Shown one piece after another: positions 1-5,928 of a stretch of DNA of 12,530 bases. Under the pieces are notes generated by a model. That model saw only the letters and a list, made by a program, of their open reading frames with translations, made no database searches and had not been told where the DNA came from. The first letter of the stretch is position 1, and every line of letters starts with the position of its first letter. The translations under genes were made by a program, and so were the position numbers. Origin of the DNA: Mobilitalea sp. (GTDB lineage: Bacteria; Bacillota_A; Clostridia; Lachnospirales; Lachnospiraceae). The stretch is taken from the NCBI GenBank assembly GCA_029974875.1, contig JARKQP010000490.1, positions 1 through 12,530 on the forward strand. Direction: 5' to 3'.

Positions 1-624
1 GATTCCCCTGCCTCCCGCCCATTTTGAAAATTCCGCATTAAAACCGCTCACAAAGTTAAAATGGATTTCATCATACCGTCCCTTCGCATATAGGTATTCG
101 GCCCTTAACCGTATCACCCCGTCGGCACATTGCTGCAAATCCCTTTCACCCAGGGTAAAGTCAACCACTGCCAGATAAACATCCCTTGTTTTTTCCCTGC
201 CGTCATAATATCTTACTTTAGTACCCTCCGGCTTTAGCGGAAGATTCTGAAGATAATATGCAAAGGATTCCTCCTCCGGTTCCAGCCTTGTAAATCCCTC
301 CGGAAGGCCAAACCTCTCCGCAACGGTTTGCCCGTCGGCATCAATCAGCGGCTCCGCCGGAATCTCAGTGGCCTCTGCAATAGCTGCCCCCACCTCCTGG
401 GAATCCTCCGGGCTTGCAGTAGGCACCCCCTGTGTCACAGCTCCCTGTGTCACAGCTCCCTGTGTCACAGAAGCTTCCGGCTGCCGGGTAGGAGCTTCTT
501 CCTGCGGCTCTGCTTCACAGGCTGTAAGCAAAACTGTAAGCAAAAACAGGCATAAGCCAAATATAATGCTATTGCCAAAACCTTTTATCCACTTGGCTCT
601 TAAAATACTTTTCACTTCCTTCAT
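1..624 (-). CDS. DUF4846-type lipoprotein, 3' end outside window
   Basis: The first 208 residues are present; the reading frame is open to base 1, so the C-terminus lies outside the window. Residues about 15-35 form a hydrophobic signal segment ending in the lipobox LLTAC, with C36 as the predicted lipidated cysteine, so the protein should sit on the outer face of the membrane. Residues 37-95 are an acidic, low-complexity linker containing three VTQGA/VTQGV units (53-67). From about residue 97 the sequence (RFGLPEGFTRL, then the LPL and YYDG motifs and LGERDLQQCAD) matches my recollection of the DUF4846 family, whose biochemical function is unknown to me. The start is well supported: AGGAGT at 631-636 lies 6 bases upstream of the ATG. 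It has its own promoter at 735-762. Lipoprotein assignment is firm; family assignment is by recognition only. Confidence 0.85.
   Translation of the reverse strand, partial: MKEVKSILRAKWIKGFGNSIIFGLCLFLLTVLLTACEAEPQEEAPTRQPEASVTQGAVTQGAVTQGVPTASPEDSQEVGAAIAEATEIPAEPLIDADGQTVAERFGLPEGFTRLEPEEESFAYYLQNLPLKPEGTKVRYYDGREKTRDVYLAVVDFTLGERDLQQCADGVIRLRAEYLYAKGRYDEIHFNFVSGFNAEFSKWAGGRGI
431..470 (-). repeat. 15-bp in-frame tandem repeat in the lipoprotein linker
   Basis: The plus-strand unit TGTGTCACAGCTCCC occurs 2.67 times with no mismatch (431-445, 446-460, 461-470). It encodes VTQGA units in the linker after the lipid anchor. Repeats of this kind can change copy number by slippage without breaking the frame. 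Confidence 0.9.
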
Positions 625-628
625 TTTT

Positions 629-679
629 TCACTCCTGTACTCTACAGACGCCCATATCATTGAACGCAACATCGAACAT
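629..679 (-). CDS. possible 16-aa leader peptide upstream of the lipoprotein
   Basis: A short frame, MFDVAFNDMGVCRVQE, starts at 679-677 behind a strong ribosome site (AAGGAG at 685-690, 5-base spacer). It ends with TGA at 631-629, inside the ribosome site of the lipoprotein gene. It lies between the promoter at 735-762 and the lipoprotein start, so it would be translated from the same mRNA. The layout would permit translational coupling. The peptide has no run of a single amino acid typical of an attenuator. It could be a chance ORF, since a strong Shine-Dalgarno match is the only positive evidence. Confidence 0.35.
   Translation of the reverse strand: MFDVAFNDMGVCRVQE
631..636 (-). promoter_or_regulatory. 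ribosome binding site of the DUF4846 lipoprotein
   Basis: AGGAGT lies 6 bases before the ATG at 624. It overlaps the stop codon of the upstream 16-codon ORF, so termination of that ORF would leave a ribosome directly over this site. Confidence 0.75.
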
Positions 680-698
680 AACAGCTCCTTGTCTAATA

Positions 699-836
699 CT
701 ATTCTCCCCAAAGCCCGGGCAGATCATTAACTTTATTATAACATAGAGCCTGTCCCATGCAATAAAAACAAGGATATTTCCCATTTTCCTTCACATATTG
801 ATCTATCTTTGATTGAGCTTCCATATGCAATCCCAT
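699..836 (-). CDS. possible 45-aa Cys-containing small ORF, unknown
   Basis: An ATG directly follows the TAA of the ABC permease and opens a 45-codon frame ending with TAG at 701-699. The middle (residues 21-32) reads YPCFYCMGQALC, a CxxC plus a third cysteine, and the C-terminus is DLPGLWGE. The frame has no good ribosome site at either in-frame ATG (836 or 824), so it would depend on read-through from the permease. The strong promoter at 735-762 lies within it. It may be a small metal-binding protein, the remnant of a larger gene, or chance. I do not recognise the family. Confidence 0.25.
   Translation of the reverse strand: MGLHMEAQSKIDQYVKENGKYPCFYCMGQALCYNKVNDLPGLWGE
735..762 (-). promoter_or_regulatory. 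sigma-A promoter for the lipoprotein gene
   Basis: On the minus strand, TTGCAT (762-757), a 16-base spacer and a perfect TATAAT (740-735) preceded by TGT give an extended -10 promoter. Transcription would begin near 728, leaving a leader of about 104 bases before the ATG at 624 that includes the 16-codon ORF. Confidence 0.7.
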
Positions 837-3074
837 TTAAAGCATAGCATCATTTTTCAAGGCATCACTTAAATTGCTGTATAAAAGTCTTTTTCCTCCA
901 ATGTAGTAGGCCAGTCCAACAGACAGGACAATGACCAGAATGAATGCAATAACCGGAATCACCGGAAGCTCTGCCATGAATTCCGACAACGGTAAATAGC
1001 TGGCTTTTACTGCAAATAAGACAAACCCCACAGTTAATGGCAGGGTCAGCAATAAGGGACGTCCAGCAATCGTGAAGGCCTCAATCCAGAGAATCCTTCT
1101 GATACCTCCCGGCGTTACCCCAACAGAAAGATACCTGGCAAATTCCCTTTTTCTTTGGTAAAGGAACCCCAACGTATTGGAGAAGATATTAGCAATACCA
1201 ATCAAGGCCAATAAACCGCAAAGTGCCCCTACCAGCAGCATATATCCCTTCCGTATCTCTGTATTCGAGATTTCCTTTTGAATACGGTTTTCTGGTTCGA
1301 TTTCATATTTACCTGCCAGGATTCTTACGGCTTCTGCTTCAATGCTATAGATTTTTGCATCCTCCGAGGCCAGAATGCGCAGATATGTGTCCGGTCCAAT
1401 ATGATTCACATCACCAGCAATCCTTAACCAGGCGGATTCCGGAAGCACCTGTATCAAGGAGAAATTGTCATATTCCTCGCGAAGCACAGGCAGCTCTGTT
1501 GCATACCCAAGAACAGGGATTTCCCCAAGGATCTCATTTCCACCTTCATCCGTAAGCGGTAGCGCCTGCATATTCTCTTCGAGGAACGGAATATACTCTT
1601 TGTTTTTGAAATCGCTATTCACATTATCCCAGATTCGGTTTATAAGTATTCTGCCGATGGCCTGAGGTTCTGTTCCAATCTGTTGTTCTGTTCCAACCTG
1701 TTGTTCTGTTCCAATCTCCTGCTCTATTCCAATTTGTTCGCAATATTCCTGAAAACCCGAATCATCAAGAATGATAACCGGCGCCTTTACAATCCAATCA
1801 TCTCCGGCGCGCTGCACGGAGGAGCCCTCAACCTCCAAAAGCCCTCCACGGCTTTTCAATTCAGCTGCCAGCTGACCGTCGCTTATTAAGGTATAGGCAC
1901 TTACCTTTTGATATGCCACCAGGCTGCCAACCCCATCAATTTCCGATATCCGGGGAAGCTCAGAAACCTCGGCCAAAGACGTGTTATTCATTGTAATCAT
2001 TACATCCCAGGCATCCTTATACCGTTCAAAGTATGTATGCCTTGTGCTGATTCCTGACAATGTTATAAAGCAAAGGAACATAGTGAATGCCAAAAAGGAA
2101 AGTGTAAGGGAAATAGATGATGTCCTGAGCGCCTTTTTTCTAGACTTCAGTGCATTTCCAGCTAATTCCCCTTCCATTCCGAAAAATGCAGAAAGGATAC
2201 GGGAATGCCTTCTCCTCTTCAGCTGTTGTTCTGTTACTGTCCGGATCGCTTCCAAGGGAGTCATCCTGCTCATTTTTCTGGCAGGTAACCAGGCTGACAG
2301 GAATACAGTCAGGCAGGAGGCTACCATCGTAATCCCCCATACCAATGGGTGATAATAGAAGGTAGCAGGATTTCCCTGATACTTACTGGCAATACTGTTT
2401 GCAAATTGTGCAACCCCAAAGCAAAGTCCAATTCCGCCTACACTCCCCACTAATATGGGAAGGCTACACAATGCTGCGGCTTCCTGAAGCAGACACATTT
2501 TAATCTGCCCCGGGGTGGCTCCGACACTTGATAAAATGCCTAACTGATGGATACGGGCACCCATGGAAACTGCGAAGGCATTATGGATAATCAAAATCAG
2601 CGAAGCACCGGCTATTACCATGACCAAAAGATAAAAGGCTAGTAACAGAGGCGGCTGTTCATCCTGGGGATTAAATACCATATATTCCGCCAGCAGTGTT
2701 TCATGATAACTGATTGCTGTTTCCGGCACTCCTATTCTTGAAGCAATCTCCGGCAAATCATTATAGACAGCCCTCATGCTCCTGAAATAGACATCTACTA
2801 TTTGGGAGCCCTCCCCGGAGACGCCGATAACAACTTTTGTGACATTTGCAAAATTCTCTATTACCCCCACATCTGCATTACTGACCTCACCTGTAATCCT
2901 CCCCTGCCAATCTCCCTCCTCATAAATAATCCGGCTTATATTATCTTTCCACATATTATAAAAAAGGCTGCATATCAGTGACAGAAATAATGATGCGACC
3001 AGGGCCGCAACCATGATAGAAATACTGGAGGCTTTGTTCTTTTTTATATAGCTAATTGAATAATCTCTCCACAT
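837..3074 (-). CDS. ABC transporter permease, two FtsX domains
   Basis: This 745-aa membrane subunit pairs with the ATPase encoded just upstream. Membrane segments are predicted at about 18-40, 152-174, 205-232, 252-274, 327-349, 611-633, 668-690 and 706-726. That gives a MacB/LolE-like order of TM, extracellular domain (41-150), three TMs, then TM, large extracellular domain (350-610), three TMs. Both FtsX domains carry the usual cytoplasmic loop, QLGILSSVGATPGQI (187-201) and REFARYLSVGVTPGGI. This eight-TM pattern argues against a BceB permease, which has ten. Family members move or extract lipids, lipoproteins or peptides, or act mechanically; the substrate is not readable here. The ATG lies 5 bases after the ATPase stop, with AGGAGG at 3083-3088. 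A tandem repeat at residues about 446-470 lies in the second extracellular domain. Confidence 0.9.
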   Translation of the reverse strand: MWRDYSISYIKKNKASSISIMVAALVASLFLSLICSLFYNMWKDNISRIIYEEGDWQGRITGEVSNADVGVIENFANVTKVVIGVSGEGSQIVDVYFRSMRAVYNDLPEIASRIGVPETAISYHETLLAEYMVFNPQDEQPPLLLAFYLLVMVIAGASLILIIHNAFAVSMGARIHQLGILSSVGATPGQIKMCLLQEAAALCSLPILVGSVGGIGLCFGVAQFANSIASKYQGNPATFYYHPLVWGITMVASCLTVFLSAWLPARKMSRMTPLEAIRTVTEQQLKRRRHSRILSAFFGMEGELAGNALKSRKKALRTSSISLTLSFLAFTMFLCFITLSGISTRHTYFERYKDAWDVMITMNNTSLAEVSELPRISEIDGVGSLVAYQKVSAYTLISDGQLAAELKSRGGLLEVEGSSVQRAGDDWIVKAPVIILDDSGFQEYCEQIGIEQEIGTEQQVGTEQQIGTEPQAIGRILINRIWDNVNSDFKNKEYIPFLEENMQALPLTDEGGNEILGEIPVLGYATELPVLREEYDNFSLIQVLPESAWLRIAGDVNHIGPDTYLRILASEDAKIYSIEAEAVRILAGKYEIEPENRIQKEISNTEIRKGYMLLVGALCGLLALIGIANIFSNTLGFLYQRKREFARYLSVGVTPGGIRRILWIEAFTIAGRPLLLTLPLTVGFVLFAVKASYLPLSEFMAELPVIPVIAFILVIVLSVGLAYYIGGKRLLYSNLSDALKNDAML
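1667..1738 (-). repeat. four 18-bp in-frame tandem repeats in the permease
   Basis: Four consecutive 18-base units, the first GTTCTGTTCCAATCTGTT on the plus strand, occupy 1667-1684, 1685-1702, 1703-1720 and 1721-1738; the last is the most diverged. They encode an EQ-x-(I/V)-G-(I/T) hexapeptide series within the large second extracellular domain. The length is a multiple of three, so changes in copy number would keep the frame. Confidence 0.9.
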
Positions 3075-3079
3075 AGCCC

Positions 3080-3760
3080 TTACCTCCTGCGATCGTTGCT
3101 TATAATCTGTCCATCCTCAACCGTAACGATACGATCGGCCTCCAGGGCAATCCTCTCATCGTGGGTGATCAATAAAATCGTCTGCTTTAGATTCCGGTTG
3201 GACAATTTCAATAGATCGATAATCTCCTTTGAGTTTTTCTGGTCCAGGTTTCCCGTAGGTTCATCGGCAAGGAGCAATGCCGGACGATAAATCAAAGACC
3301 TGGCAATTGCTACCCGTTGCTGCTGCCCGCCGGACAACTGATGCGGCAGGGCTTCCAGTTTTTCCTCAAGCCCCAAGGAATGGACCACTTTATTAAAATA
3401 TTCCGCCTCCGGCTTCCTTTTATCAAGAAGCATGGGCATGAGGATGTTCTTTTCCACAGTCAAAGTCGGGATCAGATTATAAAACTGGTAAATCAACCCT
3501 ACTTTTCTTCTCCTGAAAACAGCGGCTTTCGTTGCATCCAGCTTTGAAATATCCACTCCGTCTACCACAACGGTTCCCTTTGTCGGCTGGTCCACACCTC
3601 CAATAATATGTAAAAGCGTTGATTTCCCAGAGCCTGATGCCCCGACAATAGCAACAAACTCACCCTTTTCAATTGCCAAATCAATTCCGCCCAGGGCAGT
3701 TACCTGTGTATTTCCTTTACCAAAAATCTTTCCTACTCCACTGCATTTTAGAATTTCCAT
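3080..3760 (-). CDS. ABC transporter ATP-binding protein (MacB/LolD type)
   Basis: This 226-aa nucleotide-binding subunit drives the FtsX permease encoded next. All motifs are intact: Walker A GASGSGKST (40-48), Q-loop Q92, signature LSGGQQQR (142-149), Walker B LLLADEP with E167, D-loop NLD and H-loop H200. The length and the sequence near the Q-loop (YQFYNLIPTLTVEKNI) are typical of the MacB/LolD/BceA class. The frame can also begin at a GTG (3763), but that leaves only 3 bases after the GGAGG at 3767-3771, whereas the ATG at 3760 has 6, so the ATG is preferred. It lies 59 bases downstream of the kinase gene, with a likely promoter of its own between them, and 5 bases upstream of the permease, giving a tight two-gene transporter unit. 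Confidence 0.95.
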   Translation of the reverse strand: MEILKCSGVGKIFGKGNTQVTALGGIDLAIEKGEFVAIVGASGSGKSTLLHIIGGVDQPTKGTVVVDGVDISKLDATKAAVFRRRKVGLIYQFYNLIPTLTVEKNILMPMLLDKRKPEAEYFNKVVHSLGLEEKLEALPHQLSGGQQQRVAIARSLIYRPALLLADEPTGNLDQKNSKEIIDLLKLSNRNLKQTILLITHDERIALEADRIVTVEDGQIISNDRRR

Positions 3761-3795
3761 CACTAACCTCCCATGACATATTTTATTTTGCTTAC

Positions 3796-3827
3796 ATCAT
3801 AGCAAAGAAAAGTGACATCTCAGTGAC
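3796..3827 (-). promoter_or_regulatory. putative response-regulator operator and promoter for the ABC genes
   Basis: On the minus strand, GTCACT occurs twice exactly 11 bases apart (3827-3822 and 3816-3811). Nine bases after the second copy comes TATGAT (3801-3796), a good -10, with no recognisable -35. Tandem half-sites one helical turn apart, replacing a poor -35, are the usual layout for OmpR/PhoB-family activators, the family of the regulator encoded upstream. The first half-site lies within the last codons of the kinase gene. The link to this regulator is inference. Confidence 0.4.
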
Positions 3828-5004
3828 TGTAGATACGAATTTCGAAGCAGGCTCCCCCACCTGGAAGATTCTTTGCATTGATAACTCCATTCTCCATTTC
3901 AAAAATAGCTTTTGAAAGTGACAGCCCAATTCCACTACCGCCTGCCTTTGCATCCTGCCCACGATAAAACCGCTCAAAAAGATGCGGCAGATCCTCCTTC
4001 GCAAAGCCCTGCCCCTCATCCCAGATCAATAGCTGGACATAAAGAGGGTTCTGTTCATAATCGCAATGGATGCTGCTTCCTGCCGGCGCATGCTCCAGAC
4101 AATTTTTCAGCAAATTCATAATTGCCTCCATTGTCCAGTCCAGGTCACCTACGATCACCATCTCACCCTTCTCCGGGATGTCAACTGAGACCTCCGCTTC
4201 TGATAGCAGCTTCTCCAGATTGTCTGCTGCCAGCGTAAGAACTGTAAATACATCAATCTCCTTTTGCTCAAAGGGCAGTGTTCCCGCGTCAATGCGGGAT
4301 AGCAATAAAAGAGCTTCTTCTAAACGCGTCAGCCGGTAAAGCTGCCTTTGAACCTGCTCCAAGGCCTCTGGTTTTGTTTCCTCCTTCATCATCTGTATGG
4401 AAAGGGATATTGCCGTAATCGGCGTTTTTAACTGATGGGCAATATTGGAGAGATTTTCTGCAAAATTTGTTTTTGCTTTTATTGCCGCATCCCTGGTCTC
4501 GTAAAGAGCTGTAACTGTTTTATAGATTTCATCCTGCAGCCCGGAGAAGGAATCCTCCTCTGTCTGTATCAGCATCCCTGATTTATCCCTATTGATGTTT
4601 TCCAGATAGTCCGTTAATACTTTTATACGCATATTGTTTTTCCTGTGCCAACACCATAAGGGAAACAGGAACAAAAGACCGCCCACCAGAAAACCCAGAA
4701 TTGCAAACAACGTACCCTGCTTCTGTGTGAAATTCAAAAAATCAGCTTGCGTATACCCGTAACGGACCAGAATATTTTCGTCCATTGCATCTATAGGCTG
4801 ATTTTTGTATTCCTTCAAAGCGGACAAAATGCTCTTCTCTATTTGGGGATGTTCTTCTATCATGCTCTGGCAAATGCCTGCAAATATATTAAATTGGACA
4901 CGATTATAATATTTTGTGATAGATACCGCTGTCAGTGAAGCTGATACAAGACTGACAGCCAGGATAAGGGCGGCCAGCACCGCTGCATTTTTCCGATTTA
5001 TCAT
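3820..5004 (-). CDS. sensor histidine kinase
   Basis: This 394-aa membrane kinase is the partner of the adjacent regulator. TM1 is about 8-30 and TM2 about 98-120, enclosing an extracytoplasmic sensor loop of about 65 residues. A short linker and coiled region lead to a HisKA domain with the phospho-acceptor H190 in HQLKTP. The HATPase domain has its N box NLLKNCLEHA (297-306), G1 box DEGQGF (329-334), F box LFERFYRG and G2 box GSGIG (356-360), so it should be active. Its ATG overlaps the regulator's TGA by four bases (ATGA), implying coupled translation. The loop is too long for the BceS-type kinases that sense through their transporter, so it may bind a ligand directly. The ligand is unknown. 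Confidence 0.95.
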   Translation of the reverse strand: MINRKNAAVLAALILAVSLVSASLTAVSITKYYNRVQFNIFAGICQSMIEEHPQIEKSILSALKEYKNQPIDAMDENILVRYGYTQADFLNFTQKQGTLFAILGFLVGGLLFLFPLWCWHRKNNMRIKVLTDYLENINRDKSGMLIQTEEDSFSGLQDEIYKTVTALYETRDAAIKAKTNFAENLSNIAHQLKTPITAISLSIQMMKEETKPEALEQVQRQLYRLTRLEEALLLLSRIDAGTLPFEQKEIDVFTVLTLAADNLEKLLSEAEVSVDIPEKGEMVIVGDLDWTMEAIMNLLKNCLEHAPAGSSIHCDYEQNPLYVQLLIWDEGQGFAKEDLPHLFERFYRGQDAKAGGSGIGLSLSKAIFEMENGVINAKNLPGGGACFEIRIYSH

Positions 5005-5672
5005 ACTGTTTCCTCCATGCGGTATCCAAAGCTTCGGACGGTCTTTAAACAGGAAGGCTGATGCAGCTTTTCCCGCAGGCGCTTCATTGTTACAGTCAAA
5101 GTATTATTGTTCACGTAGTTTCCACTGTTATCCCATATTTGCTCTAACAATCTTTCCCGTGTAACTGTCTTTCCTTTATTTATCATCAACAACAGGAGCA
5201 GCTGATATTCGGCCTGACTTAAGCTGACCTCTTCCTCCCCATCAAACACCGCCAGCCTGTTTTGGTCAATAGAAATGGTGCCGCAGGAGAGATACTGCTG
5301 TGCCACATTTCCTGCTCTCCGCAATAACGCACAAATGCGGGAATACAGCACCTCCAGCTCAAAAGGCTTCGTCACATAATCATCTGCCCCGTTTTGAAAG
5401 CCGGAAACAATATCGCGGGAATCTCCACGGACAGTCAGAAGCATCACAGGCAGACTGCTCCATCTGTTTCGGATCCACCGGCACAGGGTATCTCCACTGC
5501 CATCCGGCATATTCCAGTCCACTAAGACAATGGATGGTATGCTCCGGCCTAATGCTTCCTTTGCTTCTTCAATGGTAGACAGGAGAGTAATATTGCAGCC
5601 CCGATGTACTAAATACTCCTTGACCAGCTGGGCTATTGTTTTATCGTCCTCAATATAATATAGATCAATCAT
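5001..5672 (-). CDS. OmpR/PhoB-family response regulator
   Basis: This 223-aa DNA-binding regulator has a receiver domain with the acidic pair D9/D10, phospho-acceptor D52 (LVDWNMPDGSG), T80 and K102 (TKPFE). A winged-helix domain follows at about 125-222, ending in a typical LREKL...TVRSFGYRM motif. The frame extends upstream to an ATG at 5702, but receiver domains begin within a few residues of IDLYYIEDD and the extra segment would run through a perfect palindrome, so the ATG at 5672 is preferred. Its ribosome site is weak (GTGGA about 8 bases upstream), which may be meaningful given the structured leader. It heads a probable operon with the kinase and likely controls the ABC transporter genes downstream. 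Confidence 0.93.
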   Translation of the reverse strand: MIDLYYIEDDKTIAQLVKEYLVHRGCNITLLSTIEEAKEALGRSIPSIVLVDWNMPDGSGDTLCRWIRNRWSSLPVMLLTVRGDSRDIVSGFQNGADDYVTKPFELEVLYSRICALLRRAGNVAQQYLSCGTISIDQNRLAVFDGEEEVSLSQAEYQLLLLLMINKGKTVTRERLLEQIWDNSGNYVNNNTLTVTMKRLREKLHQPSCLKTVRSFGYRMEETV

Positions 5673-5684
5673 ATTTATGTCCAC

Positions 5685-5761
5685 GCCTATCGCGATAGGC
5701 ATTGCCCATCATTACGGGCATTGCCGTTATACCGCACAAAATGCCATGAAAGTGCTGGCAT
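5685..5761 (-). promoter_or_regulatory. palindrome-rich leader of the response regulator gene
   Basis: Three inverted repeats lie in series just before the regulator start: ATGCCA/TGGCAT around 5741-5761, TGCCC/GGGCA at 5703-5720, and the perfect 16-base palindrome GCCTATCGCGATAGGC at 5685-5700. GGCATTGCC also occurs twice (5698-5706 and 5717-5725). These could be operator sites or mRNA hairpins. I could not identify a convincing -35/-10 pair in 5703-5860, so the promoter position is unknown. Confidence 0.45.
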
Positions 5762-5851
5762 GGACCCGCGCCTCCCTTCGTTTATTATTTGTTTTTCTTT
5801 CACCCTTATGCCCTCCGCATATTTCGGGAGACACATCCCCTCTTCTTTTCC

Positions 5852-5909
5852 TTAAAAATAAAACCTTCAAATTAGTGTAATGTTATTTTACACCAATTTG
5901 AAGGTTTTT
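5852..5909 (-). terminator. copA: Rho-independent terminator of copA
   Basis: Two 21-base arms (5860-5880 and 5888-5908) pair with one imperfect position around a 7-base loop. On the minus strand the odd position is a G-U pair, and the hairpin is followed by a U-rich stretch. It begins about 20 bases after the copA stop. On the plus strand the same position is an A-C mismatch, but a T run follows there too, so it may act in both directions. Confidence 0.88.
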
Positions 5910-5928
5910 ACAAACTTAGGCTAAGGTA

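Noticed and set aside
328..730. Two overlapping plus-strand frames over the lipoprotein gene and its leader
   Set aside because: They run antisense to a gene with lipobox, ribosome site and promoter, and their sequence is low-complexity.
5673..5702. 10-codon N-terminal extension of the response regulator
   Set aside because: It runs through a perfect palindrome and lies outside the receiver fold; the ATG at 5672 gives the usual length.
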